Shown: in pieces, positions 34,467-43,096 of the stretch
Layout of the letters: each line of letters opens with the position of its first letter
Numbering within the stretch: the first letter of the stretch is position 1
From: Shouchella sp047238345
GTDB taxonomy: Bacteria > Bacillota > Bacilli > Bacillales > Bacillaceae_D
DNA length: 64,000 nucleotides
Assembly: GCF_047238345.1 (NCBI RefSeq)
Contig: NZ_JBDFMQ010000001.1
Coordinates: forward strand, 1,240,001-1,304,000
Reading direction: 5' to 3'
Notes under the pieces: generated by a model
Databases searched by the model: none
The model's input: only the letters and a program-made list of their open reading frames with translations
Told to the model about the DNA's origin: nothing
Position numbers and translations under genes: made by a program

Positions 34467-34991
34467 ATGCACGTCATGACAAGTTTTTATGTGAAAGAGG
34501 TTCAAAGTCCAATAGGGCTTTTGACGATCGTTTCCTCAGATAAAGGATTAACGCACCTTAGTTTTGGTCCTTTAAATAAAGCGAATCTGGCAGCTCGATT
34601 AGCTCGATTTGGAAAGAAACCCGAATGGTTTGAATTGGGAGAAGATGAGTCATTACTGGCTGCTGAACAATTAATGGAATACTTTAACGGAGAGCGACAG
34701 GAATTTGATGTATCGATCGACTTAATCGGCACACCTTTTCAAAAAAAAGTATGGTCTGCATTAAATACAATTACTTATGGTGAAACAAAAAGCTATAAAG
34801 AGATTGCGGAGATGATTGGAGCACCAAAAGCTGTTCGCGCAGTAGGGGGTGCGAACAATCAAAATCCCCTTCCGATTATTATTCCGTGTCATAGAGTAAT
34901 TGGTTCAAATGGTGCCATGGTTGGCTATGGTGGAGGTTTAACAAATAAAGAACGGTTGTTATCATTAGAATCAAAAATGAAAATTTCATAA
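34467..34991 (+). CDS. ogt: Methylated-DNA--protein-cysteine methyltransferase
   Basis: The 174-residue protein carries the active-site motif PIIIPCHRVIGSNGAMVGYGGGL and the helix-turn-helix KSYKEIAEMIGAPKAVRAVGGANNQNP typical of Ogt/MGMT. It removes O6-alkyl groups from guanine by a suicide transfer to Cys. The start may be ATG 34467, only 4 bases after GGGGGAG, or ATG 34476. A perfect bidirectional terminator follows. Confidence 0.95.
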   Translation: MHVMTSFYVKEVQSPIGLLTIVSSDKGLTHLSFGPLNKANLAARLARFGKKPEWFELGEDESLLAAEQLMEYFNGERQEFDVSIDLIGTPFQKKVWSALNTITYGETKSYKEIAEMIGAPKAVRAVGGANNQNPLPIIIPCHRVIGSNGAMVGYGGGLTNKERLLSLESKMKIS

Positions 34992-35030
34992 AAAAAACAT
35001 GGCAGTCACGCGCACTGCCATGTTTTTTTT
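34991..35030. terminator. Bidirectional terminator after ogt
   Basis: AAACATGGCAGT (to 35006) pairs with ACTGCCATGTTT (from 35014), flanked by runs of A and T on both sides. The stop codon of the convergent GNAT gene lies inside it. Confidence 0.9.
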
Positions 35031-35470
35031 GACATGTTCAAAGACTTTTTAAATACATATAAGGAAGAGCTGGTGTTAAAGGACAGTTCTTCATAGCCTT
35101 GCTTCGCATAAAACGGAATGTTCGATGATCTTGTTTCACACAACAGCTCGCGACATGAACGATTTAACGCTTCTTGCTCGACGGTTTTAAGCAGAAGCTT
35201 ACTAATGCCTTGACCTTGATACGCAGGATCAACGCTTAATCGAAAAAACGTACAAACATGCTGATTTTGCTCGTAAAAGATGCACCCAACAATCCGATTG
35301 TCTTTCATACAGACAAATGCTTCTTCATTCCTTGACAGACGCAAAGCGATGGAAAGTCTAGTTTCATGTAAGGCAGATGCAGTAACAGGGTCATGTCTGT
35401 AAATTTGAAAAGACGTTTGAATTAAGCGGTGAATTGATTGACAATCAGTCATAACGGCTTTGCGTATCAA
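35006..35470 (-). CDS. GNAT-family N-acetyltransferase
   Basis: The protein (154 residues from the TTG at 35470, 159 from ATG 35485) has the GNAT acetyl-CoA site FRLSVDPAYQGQGISKLLLKTVEQEAL and the following beta strand with ETRSSNIPFYAKQGYEE. The site TGGAGCG is best spaced for the TTG start. Substrate unknown. It is convergent with ogt. Confidence 0.85.
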   Translation of the reverse strand: MIRKAVMTDCQSIHRLIQTSFQIYRHDPVTASALHETRLSIALRLSRNEEAFVCMKDNRIVGCIFYEQNQHVCTFFRLSVDPAYQGQGISKLLLKTVEQEALNRSCRELLCETRSSNIPFYAKQGYEELSFNTSSSLYVFKKSLNMSKKTWQCA

Positions 35471-35558
35471 GATCATTCGCTCCATTTCGATATAAGATAA
35501 TCATAATTATACATCTTTATTAATTTTTATTCAATTCTTTTTTGAGGTGATAGATGAA

Positions 35559-36449
35559 ATGAAGAAAAAATGGCTTGTCCCTTTACATGCGAGAGTTAAA
35601 CAACTAAACACAGCTTTTCTAAATGGACATGTAGAAAAAGATTTGCCAGAAAAAGATCGAGTGGCGTTTGTTAAAGATGCAGATGAAATAAATGCACGAG
35701 GCGCGGAAGTCGTTAGTGCAAAAATAAAAGGCGACGTATTAAGTGCTGTAACCTTTGATTCATTAACACAAGTCGATTATTTTATAGTCGTTGACCGTTT
35801 AATTAAACAAGGAGAGCGAACGTATATGGAAGAACGAACGATGCGAAGACGCGCTTTTTTTGAAGGCAGTGTTCTTGTAGAGGATCAATGTCAAACGACT
35901 TACCCATTATCTTTGCAAGAACGTGGCGAGAAGCGGACTGGGAATATTGTTCGGGATGAACAGTCTGGCTACAACCGTAGGAATGCTGTTCGTTATGCAG
36001 AACAATGGTGGAATGATTACAACCCTGCTTTTGTGCGCTTTGAAGATAATTGCACAAACTATGTCTCACAATGTTTATATGCAGGTGGTGCACCGATGAC
36101 GGGTAAAACAGCAAAACAACGAGGCTGGTGGTACGAAAATGAAAAAAGAATGAGTTTAAGCTGGTCTGTTGCACATTCGTTTAGATGGCATTTAAGTGGT
36201 GCAACATCAGGGTTAAGAGGAGAAGAAAAAAAGATGGCTAGCGATCTTCTTCCAGGTGATGTGATTTGCTACGACTTTAATGGAAATGGAAAATGGAACC
36301 ATTGTGCCATTGTTATTGCCAAAGATGCGAATAATGAACCGCTTGTTAATGCCCAAACGATCAATAGTCGCTATCGATATTGGACGTATCAAAATTCACC
36401 TGCTTATACAGAGAACATTCAATATAAATTTTTTCATATCACCATTTAA
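35559..36449 (+). CDS. Amidase_6 domain protein (cysteine amidase/peptidase-like)
   Basis: The start is ATG 35559 after TTGAGGTGAT. The 296-residue protein has a C-terminal Amidase_6 domain (about 130-296): NRRNAVRYAEQWWNDYNPAF, then EDNCTNYVSQCLYAGGAPM with the likely catalytic Cys, and DFNGNGKWNHCAIVIAKD with the likely His. The N-terminal 125 residues are a mixed alpha/beta region of the kind often found before this domain. It lacks a signal peptide, so it may act in the cytosol or forespore. A terminator (36449-36474) follows. Confidence 0.88.
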   Translation: MKKKWLVPLHARVKQLNTAFLNGHVEKDLPEKDRVAFVKDADEINARGAEVVSAKIKGDVLSAVTFDSLTQVDYFIVVDRLIKQGERTYMEERTMRRRAFFEGSVLVEDQCQTTYPLSLQERGEKRTGNIVRDEQSGYNRRNAVRYAEQWWNDYNPAFVRFEDNCTNYVSQCLYAGGAPMTGKTAKQRGWWYENEKRMSLSWSVAHSFRWHLSGATSGLRGEEKKMASDLLPGDVICYDFNGNGKWNHCAIVIAKDANNEPLVNAQTINSRYRYWTYQNSPAYTENIQYKFFHITI

Positions 36450-36474
36450 ACAGGGTCTAGTGACTCTGTTTTTT
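36449..36474 (+). terminator. Terminator after the amidase-like gene
   Basis: AACAGGGTC (36449-36457) pairs with GACTCTGTT (36462-36470) with a TAGT loop and six T residues at the end. Confidence 0.8.
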
Positions 36475-36548
36475 CAATGTTTGTCAGCATCCCGTTTCAT
36501 GTGTAATATAGAGAGGGAACGTAAACCATTCATAAAGGGTGAATGCAT

Positions 36549-36701
36549 ATGAAATGGAGAATGTACGCACAAGCTCTATGGATGATTGCACTATTCCTAG
36601 CTTTTGCTGCAGTATTTGTAGATCAAAACGGTATGTTATTGATAGGAATTATTGTTTGTGTATTAAGTTCCACAATCTTTTATATAAAAAGCAAAAAGTA
36701 A
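36549..36701 (+). CDS. Small membrane protein, 50 residues
   Basis: ATG 36549 follows AAAGGGTGA by 5-6 bases and opens a 50-codon frame ending at TAA 36701. The product has two hydrophobic helices (ALWMIALFLAFAAVFV and MLLIGIIVCVLSSTIFY) joined by a short DQNG turn and a basic end KSKK. It lies directly before trmL (18-base gap) and after a terminator, so both may share a transcript. No family is recognised; the frame differs from that of trmL. Confidence 0.75.
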   Translation: MKWRMYAQALWMIALFLAFAAVFVDQNGMLLIGIIVCVLSSTIFYIKSKK

Positions 36702-36718
36702 ATAGAGGTGCACGAAAA

Positions 36719-37192
36719 ATGGGATTGCATATTGTACTTTATCAACCAGAAATACCAGCTAATACGGGGAATATTGCACGGACATGTGCTGGCACAAACA
36801 CAACGTTACACTTAATTCGACCACTGGGCTTTTCAACAGATGACAAAATGTTGAAGCGTGCAGGTTGTGATTATTGGCCAAATGTAAAGATTCATTACTA
36901 TGATTCAATTGACGAATTGTTCCAACGCTATAGTCAAGGAGAGTTCTTTTTTATTGAAACGATAGGGGAACATCATTATAGCGATTTTGATTATACCGAT
37001 ACTAAGGCGGAGTACTTTTTTGTATTTGGTAAAGAAACGACAGGATTGCCGCAAAAATTAGTGGAAGAGCGGAAGGAGCGGTGCTTTCGCATTCCGCAAA
37101 CTGATGTGATCCGCTCGCTCAATTTATCAAATACAGCTGCAATTGTCATTTATGAAGCGTTAAGACAACAGAATTTCCCGACGCTGAAGTAA
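36719..37192 (+). CDS. trmL: tRNA (cytidine/uridine-34 2'-O)-methyltransferase
   Basis: The true start is ATG 36719 after AGAGGTGC, at the usual N-terminus (MGLHIVLYQPEIPANTGNIARTC). The 157-residue SPOUT protein has the knot motifs EYFFVFGKETTGLPQ and CFRIPQTDVIRSLNLSNTAAIVIYEALRQ. TrmL methylates the 2'-O of wobble nucleotide 34 in tRNA-Leu isoacceptors. Together with queG it puts two wobble-position modification genes in this window, though not in one operon. Confidence 0.95.
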   Translation: MGLHIVLYQPEIPANTGNIARTCAGTNTTLHLIRPLGFSTDDKMLKRAGCDYWPNVKIHYYDSIDELFQRYSQGEFFFIETIGEHHYSDFDYTDTKAEYFFVFGKETTGLPQKLVEERKERCFRIPQTDVIRSLNLSNTAAIVIYEALRQQNFPTLK

Positions 37193-37199
37193 ATCTTTT

Positions 37200-37757
37200 T
37201 TAAAGAGGTAGGCTTGCAATAAACGTATTGTATAAACGAAATAACACAAACAAAATAGTAAACAAAAACGCCGCCCAAAAAAATAAGTGAAAGCAAATAA
37301 ATCCGATTAACCCTGGGATAGTTAAGGATTCAGCAATACGATAAACAACAAAAACAATGTAGGCAAATGAAGCAATTAGAAATGCTAAGAGAACGACGAT
37401 TATAAAGGGATGAAGAACGAGAGCAAGGATGCTTCCAATAAAATAAATCCATTGGCTTCCTTCTGTCTTGCTCCAACTATTGCTTTCGTCAGTTTTGCTG
37501 GAAAAGAATAAAAACGAAAGAGAATTGACGGTATCCGCAATTAATTTTAGTGCTGAAAAGATCATGAAAAACAGCAACATCAGCACGAGAATAAGGCCGA
37601 TACGAATTTCGTTTATGGAGAGAAGATCTGCCATACCGTCTAAGATCCCGTTTTGTTCTAGCCAATCAATCACAAGCCCTTGACCGTACAAGGCAAACGA
37701 CAAACTAAATAAAAAAATGCTTATTAAGGGTAAATGTCCAGTTAAGTATCGGTTCAT
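37200..37757 (-). CDS. yufK: YufK-like membrane protein (DUF5366)
   Basis: The 185-residue protein has five to six membrane helices. The N-terminal YLTGHLPLISIFLFSLSFALY and the segment FSALKLIADTVNSLSFLFFSSKTD match the pattern of B. subtilis YufK, also 185 residues. Function unknown. It starts at ATG 37757 after GGAGATTA and is convergent with trmL, without a clear terminator between them. Confidence 0.8.
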   Translation of the reverse strand: MNRYLTGHLPLISIFLFSLSFALYGQGLVIDWLEQNGILDGMADLLSINEIRIGLILVLMLLFFMIFSALKLIADTVNSLSFLFFSSKTDESNSWSKTEGSQWIYFIGSILALVLHPFIIVVLLAFLIASFAYIVFVVYRIAESLTIPGLIGFICFHLFFWAAFLFTILFVLFRLYNTFIASLPL

Positions 37758-37793
37758 ATTAATCTCCTATATGTACGAATAACAAATCATTGA

Positions 37794-37823
37794 AGCGCTT
37801 GTCCGGAAAATAAGACAAGCGCT
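37794..37823 (-). terminator. Hairpin terminator after the heme-oxygenase-like gene
   Basis: AGCGCTTGTC (37794-37803) and GACAAGCGCT (37814-37823) form a perfect 10-bp stem. On the minus strand only a weak T-rich stretch follows, so termination may be partial. Confidence 0.5.
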
Positions 37824-37830
37824 AACTCGT

Positions 37831-38148
37831 TTATTCACCTTTATAATGGTGGATAACTTCATAGGCATGTAGTTCATTTGCACTGGCAGCTGGCTTTTGA
37901 TCAGTAGATTTGTCTGCATTTTTGTGGGCTTTTGCAAAAGATTCACTTGCTAGCCAATTTTCATAGTCTTGCTTTGAAGCCCATTTCGTGAAAACGACTT
38001 CTTTTTTCTCATCGTCTTGATTTGATAAAAACATAAATTCTAAGCAACCGTCTACCTTTGCCATGTTGTCAGATGCCTTTCCAAAGCGCTCCTGCAACAT
38101 TTTTTTCTTTTCAGGTGTAACGTTGAGTTCGTTCATAACGATGTACAT
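37831..38148 (-). CDS. ABM-fold monooxygenase, HmoA/IsdG-like
   Basis: The 105-residue protein has the antibiotic-biosynthesis-monooxygenase fold: MYIVMNELNVTPEKKKMLQERF, then CLEFMFLSNQDDEKKEVVFTKWASKQDYENWLASESFAKAH. The Asn in the first strand, Trp in TKW and the His of AKAH match the Asn-Trp-His layout of heme-degrading IsdG/HmoA enzymes. It probably frees iron from heme. No Fur box was seen upstream, which is unusual if it serves iron supply. ATG 38148 follows AAAGGAGC. Confidence 0.8.
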   Translation of the reverse strand: MYIVMNELNVTPEKKKMLQERFGKASDNMAKVDGCLEFMFLSNQDDEKKEVVFTKWASKQDYENWLASESFAKAHKNADKSTDQKPAASANELHAYEVIHHYKGE

Positions 38149-38270
38149 GTTTGATTTGCTCCTTTTTTTATCAAGATTTCGTGTTTTTTGTAAGAGAATG
38201 ACTTTTCAATCTGATAGAACTTGGCTATAATAAAAGAGAGCGTTTACGCCCCTTGCAAGGAGGACTTTTT

Positions 38271-38360
38271 ATGAGAACGTTTCTAATGATGAGTGTCTGT
38301 GTCGTCTTTTTAGTCTCCATTTTTGCTGGAGGTTACGAGGAAAACCCTCACAAACGATAA
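38271..38360 (+). CDS. Tiny secreted or membrane peptide, 29 residues
   Basis: ATG 38271 follows AAGGAGGA by 6 bases, an excellent site, and opens a 29-codon frame with a hydrophobic helix (TFLMMSVCVVFLVSIFAGG) and a short hydrophilic tail YEENPHKR. A compact terminator 10 bases after the stop closes a transcription unit. A candidate -10 element TATAATA (38225-38231) lies upstream. No family recognised. Confidence 0.65.
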   Translation: MRTFLMMSVCVVFLVSIFAGGYEENPHKR

Positions 38361-38368
38361 AGACCAAG

Positions 38369-38392
38369 AAAACCGGGAAACCGGTTTTTTTA
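38369..38392. terminator. Bidirectional terminator
   Basis: AAACCGG and CCGGTTT pair around GAAA (38370-38387), with T7 on the plus strand. It separates the 29-residue peptide from the convergent penicillin-binding protein gene. Confidence 0.8.
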
Positions 38393-38395
38393 GTT

Positions 38396-40234
38396 TTACC
38401 GAACCGCCGCTTCCCATATTTTCATTGCTGGTCGACTTGACGACAAATCCTCTACATGACCACGATCTCTACCAACCCAAACTGAAGCTGTGTAGGAATC
38501 CGTGAGTCCTGAGAAAGTTAAATCTCGATACTCATTGGACGTCCCTGTTTTCCCGCCTACATAGCCATTCGTAGCGAGCATGATGTCTCGACCTGTTCCG
38601 GATTGCACAACTTCGTTCATTAATGTGCGAAGTTTATCATTTGTTTCTTTACTCCATATTTGTTGTGGCTTCTGCGCTGGCCACTCATATATGATGTCAT
38701 TATGTTCATCATATACCCCTTTTATTGCTTTTGCAGGAGTGAATTCTCCATCGTGGGCAAAGGTTTGGTATGCTTGGACCATTTCATAAACAGACACATC
38801 AACAGTTCCTAGCGCAATCGAAATGTCTCGTTCTTCTGCATTTAATTGTTTAAAATGAAACGGTTCAAGATAACTTATGCCTGTTTGAATCCCAATTGAA
38901 TCTAAAAGGTATTGTGCAGGAATGTTGTAGGAATGTTTAAATGCTTCTCTTAGTGTGACGTTTCCTGGCTTTACATCATTGTAATTTGAAATACAGCCTA
39001 ACGAGCGGTTTGTTTTCTCTTGTTCCGTGCAATTGTCTCTTGGGTTTCCGTTGACGACTTTATCAATGGAATCATGTGTCTCTTCAAAATAGGGAGCAAA
39101 GTCGATTAGAGGTTTAAATGCAGAACCGTGTGAGCGGTAGGAATCTAATGCAAGCATAAAATTGCCTCTTTCATATTCGCGACCGTGGCTCATGGCGACA
39201 ATCGATTGATCATCGTTTCGAATCACCATCCCTGCACCTTCTACATCTGAAGGGAGCTCATGATAAAAACTCTCTTTTAATGCAGTTTGCCGATCTGGTT
39301 CAAGTGCTGTTTCAATTTTAATTCCTTGTTTAAGCAAATCAGCACGTCGGTCTTTCGCTTCTTCTTCGCCTAAGCCATCTACAGCTTGAATTAAAGCGAC
39401 AAGTTCTTTCTCAACATAATCGGTATAATCGGGATACAAGTTTCGTAGATTTGAACGTCGAAGTTCAATCGTCTCCGCTTTCGCTTCCTCATACTCCTCT
39501 TCACTAATAAATTCTTCCTCTTTCATTTTAAGCAAAACCCATTCTTTACGCTTGTTCGTATTATCAATTGCGTTAAAGGGATCATAGATCGTCGGATTAT
39601 TAGGAATCGCTGTTAAGAAAGCAATTTGTGCTAAAGACAGTTGTTCAGCGTTCTCGCTAAAGTACAGCTGACTTGCAGCTTCAATACCGTAAGCATGGTT
39701 ACCGAAATAAATCGAATTCAAGTACAATTCTAATATTTCTTCTTTTGCGTAGCGCTGCTCAAGTTCATGGGCATACAGAATTTCGCTTACTTTTCGTTCA
39801 TAGGTTTGCGAATGATCTAAGAAAATATTGCGGACCATTTGTTGGGTAATCGTGCTAGCTCCTTGATCAATTTCACCACTACTTACATTGGTAATAACTG
39901 CACGAGCAATGCCGGACGCATCGAATCCTGGATGCTGAAAAAAGCGTCGATCTTCTGTAGCTACAAAAGATTGAAGTGCAAACTCAGGCATGTGTTCATA
40001 AGGCAAATAGTTTCGGTTTACGCCGCCCTCTGAAGCAATTTCTGCGACGACCTGTCCGTTGCTTGCAACGATGGAGCTATTAGAAGAAAGATAAAGAATC
40101 TCATCATCAATATGTGTGCCAACCACTTGACCAATTGTTTGGACATTGCCTACCTCTGCAGAAGTGGAGCGGAAAAGAAATACACTACTTAGAGCAAACA
40201 ATCCAATAAAAAACCAGCCTAAAAAAGTTTTCAT
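38396..40234 (-). CDS. Class A penicillin-binding protein (transglycosylase/transpeptidase)
   Basis: The ATG at 40234 is 7 bases after AAGTGAG, better than the in-frame ATG 40240 and GTG 40246. The 612-residue protein has a membrane anchor (about 5-25), a GT51 transglycosylase domain with the catalytic Glu in VATEDRRFFQHPGFD and QMVRNIFLD, and a transpeptidase domain with SAFKPL (active-site Ser), SYN and KTGTS. The C-terminus stops soon after the KTG region, with no added domain. It resembles the PbpG/PBP2d type involved in sporulation peptidoglycan, but the subclass is inference. Confidence 0.9.
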   Translation of the reverse strand: MKTFLGWFFIGLFALSSVFLFRSTSAEVGNVQTIGQVVGTHIDDEILYLSSNSSIVASNGQVVAEIASEGGVNRNYLPYEHMPEFALQSFVATEDRRFFQHPGFDASGIARAVITNVSSGEIDQGASTITQQMVRNIFLDHSQTYERKVSEILYAHELEQRYAKEEILELYLNSIYFGNHAYGIEAASQLYFSENAEQLSLAQIAFLTAIPNNPTIYDPFNAIDNTNKRKEWVLLKMKEEEFISEEEYEEAKAETIELRRSNLRNLYPDYTDYVEKELVALIQAVDGLGEEEAKDRRADLLKQGIKIETALEPDRQTALKESFYHELPSDVEGAGMVIRNDDQSIVAMSHGREYERGNFMLALDSYRSHGSAFKPLIDFAPYFEETHDSIDKVVNGNPRDNCTEQEKTNRSLGCISNYNDVKPGNVTLREAFKHSYNIPAQYLLDSIGIQTGISYLEPFHFKQLNAEERDISIALGTVDVSVYEMVQAYQTFAHDGEFTPAKAIKGVYDEHNDIIYEWPAQKPQQIWSKETNDKLRTLMNEVVQSGTGRDIMLATNGYVGGKTGTSNEYRDLTFSGLTDSYTASVWVGRDRGHVEDLSSSRPAMKIWEAAVR

Positions 40235-40338
40235 TGCCATACTCACTTTCTATCCAACGTATAAGTAAGTATATCATTCTTTTCATGGTGCGGACAGTCT
40301 CGCCTTTTCAGAAAAGAAGCATGTTCATTTGATTCAAT

Positions 40339-40367
40339 GCATATCGTTAATTAATCTCGCTTACACG
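40339..40367 (+). promoter_or_regulatory. Candidate sigma-E promoter of prkA
   Basis: GCATATC (40339-40345) fits the sigma-E -35 pattern KMATATT at 6 of 7 positions, and 14 bases later CTTACACG (40360-40367) fits CATACAMT at 6 of 8. The predicted start would lie very near the ribosome binding site, which lowers confidence. Confidence 0.35.
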
Positions 40368-40385
40368 AGGATGGAGGTATACGAG

Positions 40386-42281
40386 TTGAATATCTTAAAC
40401 AAAATTGAACAGTACCGTGACAATGAGGAACGCTTACGCTGGGAAGGAACGTTTGCTGAATACTTAGACCTAATCAAAGAAAAGCCGTGGGTTGCACAGA
40501 CCGCTCACTCTCGTGTGTACAATATGATAAAAGACGCTGGCGTGGAAGAGAAAGATGGAAAAAAAGAATACTCGTTTTTTAAAGACTCAATTTATGGTCT
40601 AGAAGAATCGTTAGAAAAGTTAGTAGAAGAATACTTTCATTCTGCAGCGAAACGGTTGGATGTACGAAAGCGAATTTTATTACTTATGGGTCCTGTGAGT
40701 GGAGGGAAATCTACCCTCGTTACGCTCTTAAAAAGAGGATTGGAAGACTATTCCCGAACAGAAAATGGTGCTGTATATGCGATAAAAGGGTGCCCGATGA
40801 ATGAAGATCCGCTCCACCTTATTCCACTCCATCTACGAGAAGACTTCCAAAAAGAATTTGGCATTAAAATTGAAGGGAATCTGTCTCCTTTAAATATGAT
40901 GCGATTGGAACAAGAGTATGAGGGACGGATTGAAGATGTAGTCGTTGAACGTGTCTTCTTTTCCGAAGATAAACGAACGGGAATTGGAACGTTCTCACCA
41001 TCCGATCCAAAATCCCAAGACATTGCAGATTTAACAGGTAGCATTGACTTTTCGACGATTGCAGAATATGGATCTGAATCCGACCCCCGCGCCTATCGAT
41101 TTGACGGCGAACTAAATAAAGCAAACCGTGGCATGATGGAGTTTCAAGAGATGCTCAAATGTGATGAAAAATTCCTATGGCATCTACTATCCTTGACGCA
41201 AGAGGGGAACTTTAAAGCAGGGCGATTCGCACTTATTTCGGCCGATGAACTGATTCTCGCCCATACAAACGAATCAGAGTACAAATCGTTTATTTCGAAT
41301 AAGAAAAATGAGGCGCTCCATTCCCGAATCATTGTCATGAAAATTCCATATAACTTAAAAGTGTCTGAAGAAGAAAGAATATACAAAAAAATGATTGCCG
41401 ATAGTGATCTTTCACATGTCCACATTGCACCCCATGCACTCAAAGTTGCGTCTATTTTTACGATATTGACTCGTTTAAAAGCGTCACACAAAGCGGGTAT
41501 TGACCTCGTTAAAAAGATGAAATTGTATGATGGTGAATCTGTAGAAGGATTTAATCAACAAGATGTAAAAGAACTACAGTCGGAATTTAATGATGAGGGC
41601 ATGAGCGGGATTGATCCAAGGTACGTCATCAACCGTATTTCTTCTGCAATTATTCGTAAACAACTGACGTCCATTTCAGCACTGGATGTGTTGCGTTCCA
41701 TTAAAGAAGGATTAGATCAACATGCTTCCATTTCGAAAGAAGACAAGGAACGTTACACAGACTATATTACGATTGCACGTAAAGAGTATGATCTAATTGC
41801 CAAAGAAGAAGTCCAAAAAGCGTTTGTGTATTCGTATGAAGAGTCGGCGAAAACGCTGATGGACAATTATTTAGATAATGTAGAAGCGTTTTGCAATAAA
41901 AATAAGTTAAGAGATCCGCTTACTGGTGATGAAATGTCACCTGACGAAAAATTAATGCGCTCGATTGAGGAGCAAATTGGGATTTCTGAAAATGCGAAAA
42001 AAGCATTCCGAGAGGAAATTTTAATTCGCATCTCTGCTTATGCGCGTAAAGGAAAACGTTTTGAATATAATTCTCATGAACGCCTTCGTGAAGCGATTCA
42101 GAAAAAGCTATTTGCGGATTTAAAAGATATTGTAAAAATAACAACATCCGTGAAAACGCCAGACGAATCACAGTTGAAAAAAATGAACGACGTAATCGCG
42201 CGATTGATTGATGAACATGGCTATAACTCGGTTTCAGCAAATGAATTATTAAGGTATGTCGGCTCCCTTTTAAACCGATAA
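40386..42281 (+). CDS. prkA: PrkA, AAA+ serine protein kinase/protease of sporulation
   Basis: The start is TTG 40386, 7 bases after GGAGGT; an upstream extension has no site. The 631-residue protein has the PrkA AAA domain with Walker A GPVSGGKST (about 102-110) and the conserved HSRVYNMIKDAGVEE start, and the C-terminal PrkA domain. In Bacillus it is made in the mother cell and affects sporulation through sigma-K; kinase and Lon-like protease activities have been reported for the family. Its usual partner yhbH is 1.3 kb downstream, separated here by two other genes. Confidence 0.96.
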   Translation: MNILNKIEQYRDNEERLRWEGTFAEYLDLIKEKPWVAQTAHSRVYNMIKDAGVEEKDGKKEYSFFKDSIYGLEESLEKLVEEYFHSAAKRLDVRKRILLLMGPVSGGKSTLVTLLKRGLEDYSRTENGAVYAIKGCPMNEDPLHLIPLHLREDFQKEFGIKIEGNLSPLNMMRLEQEYEGRIEDVVVERVFFSEDKRTGIGTFSPSDPKSQDIADLTGSIDFSTIAEYGSESDPRAYRFDGELNKANRGMMEFQEMLKCDEKFLWHLLSLTQEGNFKAGRFALISADELILAHTNESEYKSFISNKKNEALHSRIIVMKIPYNLKVSEEERIYKKMIADSDLSHVHIAPHALKVASIFTILTRLKASHKAGIDLVKKMKLYDGESVEGFNQQDVKELQSEFNDEGMSGIDPRYVINRISSAIIRKQLTSISALDVLRSIKEGLDQHASISKEDKERYTDYITIARKEYDLIAKEEVQKAFVYSYEESAKTLMDNYLDNVEAFCNKNKLRDPLTGDEMSPDEKLMRSIEEQIGISENAKKAFREEILIRISAYARKGKRFEYNSHERLREAIQKKLFADLKDIVKITTSVKTPDESQLKKMNDVIARLIDEHGYNSVSANELLRYVGSLLNR

Positions 42282-42290
42282 TAGAACAAA

Positions 42291-42330
42291 AAGACCCTCA
42301 CTGTGTCAAGAGGGTCTTCTTGTTCTTTTT
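42291..42330 (+). terminator. Terminator after prkA
   Basis: AAGACCCTC (42291-42299) pairs with GAGGGTCTT (42310-42318), followed by a T-rich tract. Confidence 0.85.
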
Positions 42331-42388
42331 TGCATTTAGTGGTAATTTATGAATAGAATGTTGGCATTTAAGAAAGTGAGGAGCGTTT

Positions 42389-42931
42389 TTGGCTGAAAAT
42401 AGTGTGAAATCAGAGGCTTGGGGATGGGTAAAGGCCATTGCAATTGCATTAATTATTGCATTTGTAGTCCGGACGTTTATTGTAACAAGCTTTGAAGTTC
42501 GTGGTGAGTCCATGGTACCAACTGCCGAAGATGGCGAACGATTCATTGTGAATCGATTAGCGTATCAGTTCGGTGAGCCTGATCGTTTTGATTTAATTGT
42601 GTTCCATGCAACAGAAGAAGATAGCTATATTAAACGAGTCATTGGGTTACCTGGGGATACGGTTCGTTTTGAAGAAGATCAACTGTTTATTAACGACGAA
42701 CAAGTGGATGAGCCTTTTTTAGACGACATCCAAGCGTCTTACAGTGGACAACAGTATACAAATGACTTTGAATATGATGAAGTTGTTCCAGAAGATCACG
42801 TGTTTGTGGTAGGCGACAATCGCCCAAATAGTCATGATAGCCGCGTTTTTGGTGCAGTGCATGAAGACGAAATCATTGGTAGAGTGGGTTTGCGTTTTTG
42901 GCCGTTATCAGAATTTGGTTTTATGGAATAA
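42389..42931 (+). CDS. Type I signal peptidase
   Basis: The start is TTG 42389 behind GTGAGGAG. The 180-residue protein has one N-terminal membrane anchor (IAIALIIAFVVRTFIVTSF) and the S26 boxes: VRGESMVPT with the catalytic Ser, YIKRVIGLPGDTV with the catalytic Lys, and VVGDNRPNSHDSR. It is the SipS/SipT type that cuts secretory signal peptides outside the membrane. It has its own terminator (42946-42973). Confidence 0.95.
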   Translation: MAENSVKSEAWGWVKAIAIALIIAFVVRTFIVTSFEVRGESMVPTAEDGERFIVNRLAYQFGEPDRFDLIVFHATEEDSYIKRVIGLPGDTVRFEEDQLFINDEQVDEPFLDDIQASYSGQQYTNDFEYDEVVPEDHVFVVGDNRPNSHDSRVFGAVHEDEIIGRVGLRFWPLSEFGFME

Positions 42932-42945
42932 TTGAAATGAAAGCA

Positions 42946-42973
42946 AAAAGTGCTCATAGAGCGCTTTTTTTGT
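42946..42973 (+). terminator. Terminator after the signal peptidase gene
   Basis: AAGTGCTC and GAGCGCTT pair with a three-base ATA loop (42948-42966), followed by a T run. Confidence 0.8.
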
Positions 42974-43096
42974 TTTGGTCGTGGGACTTGCGAGGATAAT
43001 TGATCTGAAAAACGAATCATTGATGAAAGCATTTATGTATTATGAATCATTTGGATTTCTTCATATAATAGACGTATCACAAGAGGAGGCGTTCTG

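Noticed and set aside
36280..36552. A 90-codon frame overlapping the amidase-like gene
   Set aside because: It overlaps the catalytic part of the amidase domain and runs through a terminator hairpin.
40386..42281. PrkA as a phage-defence AAA+ protein
   Set aside because: The conserved PrkA start, length and neighbour yhbH identify the sporulation protein.
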